Below, piece after piece: positions 10,489-24,900 of a stretch of 64,000 nucleotides of DNA (position 1 is the first letter of the stretch; every line of letters begins with the position of its first letter). The position numbers and the translations under genes are program-made. The notes under the pieces were generated by a model. That model was not told the DNA's origin and searched no databases. It saw only the letters and a program-made list of their open reading frames with translations. The DNA lies in NCBI GenBank assembly GCA_037176885.1, contig JAWWNJ010000094.1, positions 682,001-746,000 of the forward strand, given 5' to 3'. This DNA comes from Favolaschia claudopus. Lineage: Eukaryota; Basidiomycota; Agaricomycetes; Agaricales; Mycenaceae.

Positions 10489-12983
10489 GGCGGGAAGGTG
10501 AGGGTGGGGTATATAGAACGAGTGTGGTGGAGACAAGATATAGACGGCGATGAGCACGCCGTGGACAGAAATAAGCTGGCCAGGGTAGAGCAGCGGCGTT
10601 CAGCTATGGGTATCAGGTCCAGGTTTTTACTTGGCAGAGAATATAACGATCGGGGAGGGATGACATGTGGCTATTTTGTGCCGTCGGACCGAGCTCCTCC
10701 TTTCTGTCTTGCTTCAATTGTTAAATGAAATTTTGGGGACTTGAAACAGCGCGACCAGGACAGCAGTTGGAAGGTTGGAGGGCAGCTTTAGGGCAGCGGT
10801 GACTTGTCACCGAAAACGAGGACACTGGCTAGGAACGGCTGTACAATTAGGATAAGGCAGGAATCTCGGGCTTGCAATTGATCAGAATCCTTCATAGCTG
10901 GAGGTTCGGATTGACCCCAAGAGAGAGGTGAAATTGAGGCCAATAAGTGTTGAAGAGAGCTGGTGCACGACTCGAGGGTGCACAACGCAAGAAGGAAGGA
11001 GTCACACGGTCACACGACTCGGAACTCACCAGAACAGACCAGAACTCACCACTGCACGCATCACCACCACTCTCAGCTTGCTCTCAGCACGTACAAAGTA
11101 TACCGCGAATCTCTATCACCGAATTTCTTGTTCCCTATCACTGAACCGCTCTAGCCTTCTGGCTTTGCTGCCCTCAACCTACCTCCTTGTTCAACGGCGC
11201 CCAACTTTTTATTTCGGCCTTGATTCGGCTGAGCTTGGATTTCTATCTTGGAGGATAGGATAGGATAGGATAGTTGCCGGCGCCAGGTCCCGGATCGGAA
11301 CGGCCGGGGTCCGTACTACATACATAAAGCGTCAATAATGTATGCTACGGATGTATCTAACCTCCACCGTTGTGAACTAGCCCACATCAAATCCATTGCT
11401 TTCCCGGCCTGTGTGGCAGTCATTTAGTCCCCACTCGACAACTACCAAGCAACAAGCAGAACAATCAACGCCAACCTGACCATCATCAGCCAGGAGTCAA
11501 GGTCCAGTTCCCCAAACCTTCACATAAATCGTTGTCGTCCAGAAAACAGGAGGATAGGCTCTACGTCATACAAACCCTCAATTTTTCTGTGCGTACAGCG
11601 TACATAGTGTTGGAAATGCCACCTCCATTCTGTGATTCAATGCCCGGCCTGCATTTTCTTCCGCTCGAGTCACCCATGTTTCTCTCGTGTTTCCTTGAAG
11701 AACGCAACTGAAGTGGCCTCGCGGCCCTCGCCTCTCCCTCAACCGCTGTCGTCGGCCCATAATTACTGGATGAACATCTCAAGCGGTGTTGCCAGTGGCG
11801 CCAGAGCCAGACGCATTCTTTCACCGTGACGTCCGGGACTAATTCCGGGTCCAAGGGCTCAAGAATAACTTTGAGCACTCGGAACTGGGAGCCAGGCAAG
11901 TCCGACGCTCTTATGCACCTCGGAAGGGTCCCACTGACCGCGTTCACTTGCTTCTTGTTTGAGGTCGTTTTGAGGCGTTCAGGCACACAACGCCGTATGC
12001 GTGTTTATGTCGATCGTTCATTGAATCTGAGTCACAAATTGACAGAACCTTTCATATTCCCTGCTGATTGCTTAGCCTTTTGAATTTTGCGTAGACTCTC
12101 TGGATTGGCGCCGGCGTAGCGGAATTTGTCGAATTTGGTAAGTGTGGATTTTTCTTTTACCGCAAGCGTTCGTGCCAACCTCGAAACACAGGCTGCACTG
12201 CCAGTGTCAATGGAGCCGATGTTGCACGTACCAGGTTGGATGTGTATCACGGCTCACTGCAGACTTCGGGAATTTCGTGGCCATTTCTAACACACCAGAC
12301 AACGGGGCCCAGAGGGTAGGTAGGTACACGAATTATCATCTCTATAGTTCTCGAGCGGAACGAGATGACTGCGGAAGTTGTTCATCAGGATCAGCATCGA
12401 TGACGACTTATTCATTTGTGGCAGTGCGCGGCGCGCGTCGCGCTGATACTTCCATGATGGCGCGCGTCCCGATCTTGTCTACATCCATTGGCGAACCTAG
12501 CTTGAAGCCGATGAGGTACCTGTTTCTCTGCGTGTAGCAGCGCTGGATTGTGGGGACTGTGGGTAATAGCGCTGGACCCTCTTCCACCTGTGCTCCTTTC
12601 GGCCCTCGCAAATACTCGATTTCCTCGGCGACTCACGGAGGAGGGATAAACCCAAGACTCGCGTATGTACATAACGAATCAAAACGGTATTCTCCAAACA
12701 TATACCATACAGTCATACTCGCTTTTTTTGATCTTGCCGAGTCTACCTCTGTCTACCTCCATGATCATCATGATTGCCATTGAATTGGCTGACGCTCGAC
12801 AAGCACGTATATTATTCGAAGGTATAGACGTATCCATGTCGTTCTCTTTCTCGTTTCTTCTTCTTCCGAACCACCACCCCCTTCAACCGGGCTTTTCTTC
12901 CCTGTTTCCCTCAGAGAGGCTTTTTCTTCTTGTTTCTTATTCCTCCGAGTCGTTTTCTTCTTCTTTCATTGGTGATCGACGCG
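10489..12983. other. 2.5-kb region without a convincing gene
   Basis: Holds the 5' flanks of two divergent genes: the oxidase (minus) and the 7TM-like gene (plus). Several 60-140 codon frames exist on both strands but none shows family motifs, consistent splice sites or a paralogue here. A short GGATA microsatellite is at 11253-11272. The last 140 bp before 12984 are strongly CT-rich, like the leaders of the other 7TM-like genes, and probably form the core promoter of that gene. Confidence 0.5.
11253..11272 (+). repeat. (GGATA)4 microsatellite
   Basis: Four perfect GGATA units in the intergenic region. No function is suggested. Confidence 0.85.
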
Positions 12984-15900
12984 ATGGCTTCAACGCGGTC
13001 GGATGCAGCAAACCTTCGATCGATGAATGGTGGTCTGATGACCTATATGTTTGGTTTGGTGGCACAAACGTTCTTTTTCGGTGTGTGTTCTTTTACTTCA
13101 AAATGTGATACGGTGTATATATTTCACTACTTAGTACACGGCCGTGCCCTTTACTTTACTTGATTTAGCTTACTAATATTGATTACTCGTCTCTGCTGTA
13201 CATACACGAGATTACCTCATAGATACAAATCTATCTTGCTTTACATCCTACCATGGTGTGAAGAGGGATCTTAAACGGCGAACCACCGATATGCGTTAGA
13301 CCCCCCGCTTGGCTGAGCAACCGTACAACTGCTCCCTCTACTCCTGGTTATCGGAGCCCGACCGAGGGTCATACGATCCCTCTCCGAAGGGTTACATCGG
13401 CTGACGACTAACGACAAACCAACCGCCAGCGCTCTCAAAGCGCTGGCTCATTCCACCCTACTCTCAAGAGCCATAATTACCGACTCGCATCACAATGGAG
13501 CCCACCGCGAGGGCTTTTGGGAGAGGGAAGGAGCTTGGGACTTCACTCAGCGCTGCGAGCCATTTGGCTCGCGTAGCTGCTAACGAGTGAAGCCTCCAAG
13601 GTATATATTCTCTACTTATCCTAAGGCTGGACTTGTGGATTTTTCTACATATCTCTTGGGCGCCGCTCAGCGCTGCGAGTCTTCCGACTCGCGTAGCTGC
13701 TAACGAGCGAGGCCTTCAAGGAGCCCGAGGTCTCACTCAGCGCTGCGAGTCTTACGACTCGCGTAGCTGCTAACGAGTAGACCTTCAGGGATTGGGGGGC
13801 GCTGGATGCCCGACGCGATGTGCTGGCGTATCGGGATTATCGGTCCTATCGGAGTAACGGAAGGTCACAGTGTGACTTCACCATTCCCCCCCTCACCATC
13901 TTCATCTCGCTTGAGCGATTCCGTACGCTGCATACCGCGCAAGCGGGAGCGCGTTGGAGTCTGCCGGAGCGGCTGGCGACACTCTTTCCCATGTCTTGGA
14001 CGCTTAAAAGACATGGGATGCCGGCCTTCAACATTCTTCCTGGCTTTTCTCTTGACTTCAACCTGACGAACTCGCCAACATGCCTGATCCCGTCTACGAC
14101 GCCAATAACCCCAATCCTATCATCGACCGCGCTGCTTCGACGCGTCAAAGCTCCAACAAAGATACTTCAGCTGGTAAAACTCTCGCTGGATTCAAGCTCG
14201 ACGCTACGGGCCCCAGATCTCAGAGGTCTTCAGCGCCGTCCGCTCAGCGAGACGTGGCGACGTTGCCTTCGAGTGGGGTCCCTGTTCTAGGAAGCTCTGC
14301 TCCCACCAAGAGTTCCCGCTCGCGTACTCTCAGTCCTACGCCTACCGCCGTCGTTCGCCAAACTCCACCTCATCAACCTCCTCCTGCGCTAGGAGCTTTC
14401 GAGCCGCGCATCCCATCCCATATGAAAGAAACGGGAATACGTGGCCACGCCCCCATCGAAATCAAACCCGTCGAGTGGAAATCGGCGAATTCTTCACCAC
14501 TGAACGCCAGTCCCTGGGAGAACGTGAGCCCCGTCACTGCGGAGGGACAACCCCCGACGCCTCTCACCCCTGCGAACCCTCCTGCGCGCCCTTCCCACTT
14601 ACATCTGCTTAGCGCGGTCACCAAACCCGCCAGCGTTGATGGAAATGGAAGCGTAGCTAGCGAAGGAGGTCGCAGCGAGAGAAGTCTCCCCAGCACGAGA
14701 CATAGTCTCCGCGGTCCCAGTCCGCAGGACGGGTATGTTCGCCCTCCCTCCGGAAGCCCGCTCACGAAAAGTTCGGGCGAAGAGAGCGATATTCTTCCTC
14801 ACCCGGAAGACAAGAAGGCTAACGAGGGTGAAAGCATCACCGTAGCCCTCGATCGCCGTCGTGAGGAGAAGCGGAGCAATGGACCGGACTACCCCAAGCT
14901 ATTCACGGGGCCGGGGGCTGCGATTGACGTCTTCGACGAGCCCATCGTTGCGTCGGTAGAGAGACTGCATGGGGCCTACGACTCAGCGGATGGCACGGAA
15001 GATCCGCTGTCCATCTTCGGAGCGGAAGGAGGCGAACTCCCTGGGTATGACTCCGCCCGTACCTTAGCATTGCGGGACGCAGTCACCCGCTACATTCAGC
15101 CCAGCCGCTTCTTCGACGGCAACCTTGTCTCTATTATTCAGAAAGTGATTCAACTGGACGCAGGGAAAGTAGTATTAAGAGTTCTGGAGGAGACAAAGAC
15201 GTCGAAGCGAATCTATAGTCTGAATCTGAACGATCTGAGCGATACGGCTCATGCCTCGCAAGGCGTTCAGCAGATCTTAGAAGCGCTGACAGAGTTCCTT
15301 CAGAAGGATCCCAAGAAGAGCTTTGTCTTGGATCCTGGCTACGGATTCCTGAAGTTAGCCGAATACAGTGAGGACAAAGCCGAAGTGAGATTCGCGCTGT
15401 CTACTCTGCAGAGACGTCTCGACGCCGCCAACACGCATATAATCCAATACCTCCAGCGTATCCAGGAAAACCTGACTGGAGACGCGGCTAGCGATGCGAT
15501 AGGATCAATGGACTCTACGATTTCGTCCGTTCGAGAGGCCTTCGGCAAGGAACACCCTTCCAAGGAACTCCGTCGTATGCTTATGCGGCCCGGCTACTAC
15601 CTCGACGCGGGATTAATTAACGCACCCGCCCGCGACGCTATGATTCTACAGTTACGGGAGGTGCCGCGTACCAGGTGGTACAAGCCGCGATCAACCCAAG
15701 CAATTCCTACCCTGAAGGAGCAAGAAGCACCTTCCAACTCTCCTCCAGCAGCTGCGACTGCGAACGTAATGCCTCCCGCTGCCGCAGCGTCGAACAGCGC
15801 GGCTCCGGCCGCTGCAGTTCCTCCGACCAAAGCAACGGAAGCTACCGCTCCCCCTCCAACCACTCCCGGAGTTCTGGGAGTGCGCTTCACGGCGCCTGCG

Positions 15901-18900
15901 ACTCCGCGCCCTCGACTGTCCGCCATCTCCTTCCTACCAGGACACGGACGTATCCGTAACGCGGACGGGTCGGACGCGTCTAAACGTACGTTTGTAACAG
16001 GGGGGCCATCGTTGATGCGAGAAGGCGGAGCGCCGCCAACAGCCTCCGCGGGGCTTCCCAAGACGTCTTGGACCAGTTACCAATTCAAGACGGTGTCGGA
16101 GACCCCATCGCAAGCCGCAGCCCCGCCGCCTGCGACGAGCAATGACGCTCCTCCGCCTATACCTGGCGATAGCGCCCCTCCGCCAAGCGGAGGCTCCCAG
16201 AACATTCCCCCGGGATGGATGGGAAGAGTACCCATGAGAGCGCCCGCAGGATATGGAGGAGGAGGGGGCGGAGATGGGTCCGAGAATGGAGGACCTGGAA
16301 ATGGGGGGGACGGAGGAGGATACGGAGGAGGATACGGAGGAGGATACGGAGGTGGAGGAGGCGGAGGCGGAGGAGGCGACTTCCCTGGGATGGCTGCGCC
16401 AGGGATTTTTCCCGAGCGCGCGCCTGACCAGTGGCAGATCAACTACAAGCTGAACCTCTCTATCATTCCTTCCTGGAATGGGTTGGGGGAAACCCTCATC
16501 AAATATGTAATCGACATGGCAGGCCTGGCTCTCCTCAGCCCGAGGATGAACAACGACATAGCGCAGATAGCGCCTTCCAAATTCGAAGGGCGTGCTCAGA
16601 GCTGGTGGAACGGCCTCCTACCTCACCGAAGAGTTCACTTCTGTCAAAATTGGGACCATCTACTGGAAGCTCTCCGCGGGCAGTTCATGACAACGCTATG
16701 GGTCCATACTCGCATGAAGGAGTTTGAGGAGATGAAGTACCGCCAGCGGGGACATGAGGGCGAGGACCCTATTGACTTCTTCCAACGACGGTCTCAATAC
16801 CATGGATTCCTCTTCGCGGACGTAGAAGGTGGACCCGGGGCCGTTGCTCGTATCTTGCGCACGCAACCGCCGGAGTGGGCTAAAGATATTAACGAACGAG
16901 TCTGCCCTGACGTGGAAACCCTCATGGTCGTCGCGGAAGAAGAGAAAGACGCGTTGATTTCCGCTTGGGTCATGGCCCGGAAGATCAACTCCCTCTTCAA
17001 CGCCTCGACGTCCGCGTCGTCTAACCCCGCTCCTCAACGTTACCGTCGCGCGCATGTGGTCGAAATTCCCGACGAAGAGGATTTCATCGCTCAGCGAGCT
17101 GCTGAGGAAAGTGAAGATGAGAAAACGGCATTGGCGACGGACCGTCGATTTAGACCGACGTCTCAGCGCCGCCCTGCGGGAGAGAAGCAAGCGGCATCCC
17201 CGTCCTCCCCACCAGGGAAGACTATAAACGGATACTTCTTTGCTCGCGATGACTCCAAGGTCAGCGTGAAGCCTCCCAACGGTGAATGCTACATCTGCAC
17301 GAGCCCCAAACACGTAGCTAGAGATTGTCCTCATTTCGGTAAATGGGACTCGCTAAAGCGTGCTCTCATGATTGAGGTAGATCGAGACCCTACGGAGGAA
17401 GCTAGAGAGATACACGAGCATGTAGCTATGATGACCACAATCGCATCCCCTTCCGCTTATAATGGTGTGACCGAACGTGAAGTAATGGTCGTAGGGGCGG
17501 AAGCCCATATCGTTAAAGAGGGCCCTTACAACCGTAACCGACGCCGCAGAGAATCCTTTGAGAGCGCCAAGTCCTCTATCAAGGATAAGGGCAAGCTCCC
17601 TCAGGAGAAAGCTTCCATACTCCCTCGCAAGGAACTACGCAAGGCCGCCGCGGTATCTGAGCTCCCTTCCTACGTTAACGAAGCGGGAGTAACGATCCAT
17701 GCCGCTCGGAAGGCTCGTCAGCTGCCTGATGGATTAGGATCCTATGGCGCTCGAGCCCTCCATACCAAAGTCAGAGTGGCCTCCCTAGACAACGCCGAAG
17801 TAAGGGGGCGGTTGGACTCCGGCGCCGACATCACTCTAATGTCGGAGGATTTCTGGGCTTCCATCCCTGGGCTTCCTAAACCGAAAGAAGGAATTAGGAT
17901 GACTCTCTACCACCTCACCGGGCAAGCTAAAGTGTTGGGATACATAAAAACAACGCTTTACATGACCACGAAAGATAATGAGACTATTAGTTTCGATCTC
18001 GAGGCCTACGTGGTGAGGAATATGAAAGTCCCTCTCCTTTTGGGCGAGGATTTCCAATCTGCCTACGAACTGGGAGTTCAGAGATGGGGAACAGGACATT
18101 GCGACGTCTCGATCGGCAAGACGAGGCACGTCATCCCCGCGTCCTCCGCTCTCGCCGTAGACTTGGGCTTTGAAATTCGACAAGCTAGCGTTGCCAAAGC
18201 TTCAGGGCGACGTCTGCTACCAGGGATCTGGCGAAAGACGTACCAGCGATCTCGAGCCAGGAAGTGGAAGGAAGGGAAAACGGAAGCTCCGCCAGTTCTA
18301 GCGGCACAAGATGCACTAATCGCAGCCGGATCGGTGCACAATCTTCGGGTTTCAGGACCATTCGAAGGGAAGGAAGAGTGGCTAGTGGAAAAGGTTATCA
18401 TAGCCAACGAGGATGCAAGCGTAATGGCAGCCCCGACGACGCTTATAAATTCAGCAGCGCCGTACCTCCCTATAGCGAACCCCAGTACGCGCCCGTGGTA
18501 TATCCGCGTTGGCGATATTGTGGGCAAGCTGCACGACCCAGCAGAGTTTGCGGACACGCCCAAGTCGGAAGAAGAGCTGGAGAAAATGGTGGCTTCAGCG
18601 GAAGCGCTCGCGAGAGTAATTCAAGAAACTCACCGGGCGCAGGATTCTGGCGTAGTGGCCCCCGATATATCACCATCACCTGATAAACTAGAGGAGGATC
18701 ACCATTGGGGACCTAAGACCACGGCGCTGCCAGGAGAGTTCGAAGATGAGGAGGGAAAGACCGACGTAGCGGAAATGGTGAATTTAGGGCTGGATATCCC
18801 AGAGAGAATTCGTCCAGAGCTGGACGCCGTACTGCGCCGCAATGCGGCTGCGTTCGGTGTTGGAGGACGTTTGGGGCATGTAAAAGAGAAGGCTCCTGTA

Positions 18901-21900
18901 CCGGTGAAGCCGGGAACCCAGCCTGTGTCCATCCCCATGTACTCTGCCTCGCCGGCGAAGAGGGAAGTAATTGATAAGCAGATGGACTTATGGTTCGAAA
19001 GAGGGGTTATAGAACCATCTACCAGCCCCTGGGGGGCTCCGTGCGTCGTGGTATTCAGGAACGGAAAGCCTCGTTTGGCCGTGGACTATAGGAAACTCAA
19101 CGCTCAGACTATAGCCGATGAGTTTCCTATACCACGGCAATCAGAGATAATACAGGCTTTATCCGGGTCCCAAGTACTCTCTTCGTTCGACGCCCTGGCT
19201 GGCTTTAATCAAGTCGAAATGGATGACGACGCGAAAGAGAAGACGGCATTCCGTTCGCATCGAGGGCTATGGCAGTTCCGTCGTATGCCTTTCGGATTGC
19301 GGAACGGACCGTCGATATTCCAGAGGATCATGCAAGGGGTCTTGGCCCCATACCTCTGGCTCTTCACGCTAGTCTACATCGACGACATTGTAATATTCTC
19401 AAAAAATTGGGAGGACCACCTAGTGCACTTGGATAAGGTTCTCGGCGCTATAGCCGCCGCTGGAATTACTCTGGAGCCGAAGAAGTGCTTTGTAGGATAC
19501 TCCTCCATACTTCTGCTGGGGCAGAAAGTATCGCGGCTGGGACTGTCGACGCACAAAGAAAAAGTGGCTGCCATTCAGGAATTGCAGAGGCCATCCTCAG
19601 TCCATGAACTTCAGAAGTTCCTGGGGATGGTCAACTACTTTGCGTCGTACATACCGTACTACGCCTTCATAGTGAAGCCTCTATTCTCCCTGCTGGGCAA
19701 GGGAGTGAAGTGGGAATGGCGCGCTGAGCATGAGATCGCCTTTCTTCAGGCGAAGGATGCTCTTTCAGCTGCACCTATCCTGGGGCATCCTATACAAGGA
19801 CGTCCGTACAGGCTTTATACGGATGCTTCCGATTTTGCGCTGGGCTCAAGTTTGCAGCAAGTCCAGCCTATTCAGGTCAAGGACCTGAAGGGTACCGCGG
19901 CCTACGAGAAATTAAAGGCCGCCTGGGATGCTGGATCATCGGTACCCAAACTTTTCACCACTCTTACGAAGGAAGTCGAAGAGATGGAGAAGGAGGATGA
20001 ATGGGGGGCAACGCTGGACGAGACTACAGTACACGTCGAGCGTGTTATAGCTTACTGGAGTAGGTCACTCAAGTCCGCCGAGCGGAATTACAGTGCAACC
20101 GAGCGCGAGGCGCTTGGGGCTAAAGAAGCGCTAGTTCGCTTCCAGCCGTTCATAGAGGGAGAACAAGTTATCCTCGTTACGGACCACGCTGCTCTTCAAT
20201 GGGCGCGCGTCTATGAGAACGCGAACCGTCGATTAGCGGCGTGGGGGGCGGTCTTTGCGGCATATCCTGGGCTGAAAATCGTACACAGACCAGGACGAGT
20301 GCACTCGAACGTAGATCCGTTGTCGAGATTACCGCGTACGCCGCCGCATGCATCGCCCGTCGTGGACGACCCGCACTCCATTGAGCAGGACGAGGATAGA
20401 CAAGAGGAGGCGATGTGGAGAGAGAATAGGGAAGAGCATGCGCCCGCTAAGAAGGCGGCGTTTGCTATCTGGTGGTGGGAGGACGCTATAGATAAATATG
20501 CTCTGCCGGTGCAGACAAGACGACAAAAGGCCCGGGAGGCTGACACTGATTCAAACCCGCTAGAAGCGGGAACTCCGCAGACAACAACGGAGGAGCGCGG
20601 CCCCGCCGCTGCTGAATCCGACGAGTTGCCTTTCCCTCAAGGAGACCACTGGACGTACCCCGCGGGAGTCAGGCCGGACAAGGGCGAGGAGGATTGGAAT
20701 AAGCGCTCTCACCTGTTAATATCGGTTTCGCCAGAAGTCATCCAAGGCTTCCAAGACGGCTACTTGAAGGATCCCTACTTCAAGTCTCGATACGTGGAAG
20801 ACATTCCGAGCCCCGATAAAATCCTCACGCCCTCGCACTTCCAGAAAGGCAAGGACGGGCTACTCTATTTCATTGACGCAGACTGGAAGACTCGTCTCTG
20901 CGTCCCAGCGTCCAAGCAACGATGGGTTATGCGCTGGATGCATGACTCTCCTCATGAGAGCGCGCATGCTGGACCGTACAAATTCGAAAACAGGCTCCGA
21001 GAGCTCTACTTCTGGCCCTCGCTGCACAAGGACGCGGAGGAATTCGCTCATTGTTGCGACGTCTGTCAGAAGATCAAAACGGACCATCGCAAGAAGATGG
21101 GAGGGTTGAGGCCGGCCCACATACCTCCTCGTCCATTCGCGACAGTGTCGCTTGACTTGATCACAGGGCTGCCGCCCTCGGGTCCAGAAAAGTTTACCGC
21201 TATCCTAGTGATAGTGGACAAGCTTACTCGCTTCGCTCTCATGATCCCCACACATACTCAACTTTCGCAAGAGGGATTCGCCAGATTCTTCATCGACAAC
21301 GTCGTTAATGTATATGGCATGCCTGAGCGCATCATCGCTGATCGCGACAAACGTTGGTCTACAGCGTTCTGGCGCTCCGTGGTGGCTCAGTATGGTAGTG
21401 TCATGGCGTTATCCTCCGCGCATCACCCTCAGACGGACGGGCAGACGGAGATCTTAAACGCGACTATTGAACAGATGTTGCGAGCTTACGTCGCGAAGGA
21501 TCGCTCTTCCTGGGCGATGTGGCTGAAGGAAATTGCGTTCGCATACAATTCGAACGTACATGCTTCCACTGGCTACTCGCCCAATTTCCTTCTCCTGGGG
21601 TACCACCCGAGAGGAGCAGCCGGACTGCTACATCCGGAAGGTGACCCAGTTGCGCGCCCCTTTCTGCCTAGTCAGAAAGGTGAGGACTTTATCGCTGCAC
21701 TGGAGAGTCATCGTCAAGCTGCAAGGGACGCGATAGCCCTTGCACAAGAACGACAGGCTCGCGCTTACAATAAAAAACGGCGTCCTGTGGAGCCTATTGA
21801 GGAAGGGGACTACGTTCTGGTTAACCCCCACTCACTGGAGTTAGTGGATGTAGAAGGAACGGGGAAGAAGTTGGTGCAGCGCACCATTGGGCCGTTTGAA

Positions 21901-24900
21901 GTACTGGAGAAGGTTAACCCCGTCGTCTACCGACTCCGCCTCCCCGACACTTACCCGATGCATCCTGTGATTAATCTGGAACACCTACGGAAATATCACT
22001 TCTCTAAGGATGACTTTGGGGAGCGCACGGTCCTCCCAGATACTCGCGATTACCTCACTGCGACCGAGGAGTATATTGTGGAGGCCATCTTGGGTCATAA
22101 AACGAAGTCGAGAAAGAAGGGTAACCAGAGGATGTTCAGAGTCCGTTGGCAGGGGTTTGGACCGGCGGACGACACCTGGGTTTCAGAGCTGGACCTCAGA
22201 AACGCTCCAGAACTTAAAAGGGAGTATTTAACTATGCATAAATTACCATTTGTTTAATAGTCGGACTATCGGCCGATTCGACCGATAGAGTTACATACGT
22301 GTGAATTTGTACTTGTAGTTTTCGTACACTCTTTCTCATTTACCACTACGGTCGGACGCGCGTTTCGACGCGATCTGGCTGTAGCATCTTTGTGTACTAC
22401 TCCTCTACTTACTATCTCTACTATCTTCCTTGGACCTTATCCTCCACACCCCCTCCCGTTGTTCGTCCTTGACGCGCGTTTCGACGCGATCTTGGCTGCT
22501 AATCGGAGTCCTCACCAGGTGGAACGTTCCTTCTCCCTCATTTCGGCCCCTCCTCAAAGACGAGCATGTCCACCGCTCCGGATCCCAAGTTCCCGCTATA
22601 CGGAGGCTCTCGGTTGAGCTGCACCGCGGGGTACTACACTCCTCCGCAGGTGTATTCGAAGATGAAGTTCGAGCTGCGTCGAATCCCTCAAGTAAACTCG
22701 AGGGTGGTGAAAGATGGGCAAGGGCGGCGATGGGAGTTGTGGTCTCCCAACTCGATGCAGACCCCCTTCTTACCGGGATGGAGAGTGCCTGGGCCTATAC
22801 CCCCACTTCCCGCTAAGGAGGACGAGCGTCGTTATGACGGACACACCGGGCGAATGGATTGTCTCTTTTCTCCCCACTACTCCGGGGAATTCATCGCGCA
22901 CTGGCCGTACCTACGTCGCCCGTACTCAGTCAAACCCGACGACTTCGCGTACGCCGCCTACGAACCGCTCATGGACCAATGGGACGTGAATTCGTCAGAC
23001 CACCGCATGGGGTCGTTCCGCCTTGAATTCATACATCGCTTGAGCACCTTACGAAGCGAATTGGATGGTCGGATGGAAGCCGTGGGCGCCAGACTTCGCG
23101 AAGGATCGACAACGTGGGCCAATCGCCCTCAATACACGACCTCAACCGTAATCACGGAGCTATTGGGAGTGAGGTCTTGGGGAGACGCTGTGGATCGAGG
23201 CGTGGGAGCACAACGAGGGCTCCGGGAGAAGGAGGCATGGCTCTCCATGACTCACGCGCGGCGTGTCTTAGGTCGAGCGACCTTGGACCAGCTGCGAGGA
23301 GTCCAATTCCCCCGGACGGACGAGCGCTTCCTGGGTGTCTGGGTTAACGGGCTCAATGAAGGAGCAGTGCTCGCCAACATGCACGCTGGGATTCCGTGCT
23401 TCATAGTACATTCCTATGCTTCAGAGGACCTCACGCGAGCGGACGTCAACTCTGCCATCTCGACCCGTTCTGACTTCGTCACTGGCACCGACATCATCCC
23501 CGCTGTACTGGAGAGCCCGTATCAAAAGCTAGCCCGTATGGACGCGTTCCGACTCGACGCGCCGCTCCGTCCTTCAAACGAAACTATTCTGCAGACCACC
23601 CCGGCCCCCGAAGAAGAAAAACTATCGTCCTCTCTCTACCTCGAGCAACTAGGGGTACTACCAGCCTCATGGAAAAAAGCGGACTTCGACGCTAATACGG
23701 AGCCCTTCGACCTTTTGGGATGGCGCCAGGGAAGCGCGGTGCAAACCGCGACTCCTCAAGCGCCCCTCATATTCCTTCCACCCTCTGCGCCAACTATCGA
23801 GCCCGCGCCCGGAGCCTCCAGCACGAAAAGCGACAAGTACGCGCACCCAGAGCTAGAGAAGCGAGTGATCCATCCAGATCGTGTGGCATGGATCGTCCCG
23901 CCTGCCGTCGCTGTGGCTGAACGCGAAGGTAAATGGGCAAAGTATGAGCTGACGGAATTGGAGAGCGGAAGGACGGCGTTTGTCTATAGAGGGAAGGGTA
24001 AAGAGCCGGAGGCGGACGAGAAGTTTTTCGACAGAGTCAAGAAGAGGCGATTGTATTTGGGTGAATACGACGTACCGACGGGCGTATTGAACAAAGAAGT
24101 CTTCGGCGTCCCCGTCCCCCGTTACCCTTTCGTCATAGTGGACGGCAACAGGGAGAAGATGGAGAAACCCTCGTTCTGGATGTACAAGAAAGAGGAACCG
24201 CTGAAGGGCGACGCAAGGAGGAAGCCTGTGGCTCCTCTGGAGGAAGAGCTACCCTTCCTGCCAGGACGAGAGCCTTCGATCAGCGACAAGGGTAAAGGGA
24301 AGGGTCGAGCTACTGCCGAGCAGGAGGCGGAGGAATGGGCAAAGGATGCGATGAGAGGCATTGAGGTGTCGGAGATACCGGAGGAGGAAGCCACGAATGT
24401 GTTGGTTATCCTAGGCCTTAGCGAGGACTTCCGCGCTGCCACCTTCGAGTCTCTGGCTCGCGACGCTTTCCATTTCGCGCGCGCTAAGCCGCTCCTCATT
24501 GTAAACGCGGATGGTCGTATGTGGATCCGTTTCGCCACCATTACCGAAGGGAAGCAGGCTTTTGGGACGATCTACGCGGTGGCGCAGAAACAGAACTCGC
24601 GAGTGGAGTACGGAAGGGACGAGCACCTCGCCGCTGTACTATCGCGAGCCACCGACACCTGGACTAGCCCCGAGGTAGCGGCGAAAGAAGCGGAGAGCGC
24701 CGCCGCTCTTCGTCCCCCAGCTGGTAATAGCGCTGGGCCGTCACAGGGGTCTTCTTCCGCGCCGGTGACCCCTTCCTCCCCTCCGAAGGAACCGCCCGCT
24801 GCCAAAATCGCTACGGAACCGCCACGTCCTCCTAGCCCCGCTCGTCGTCCTCCTAGCCCCGCTCGTCCTGCAAAGATGAACTACCGCTCCCGCTCCCGCT

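Noticed and set aside
11561..12697. Several 65-140 codon frames in the 10.5-13 kb region
   Set aside because: No family feature, no paralogue, and overlapping frames on both strands look equally open.
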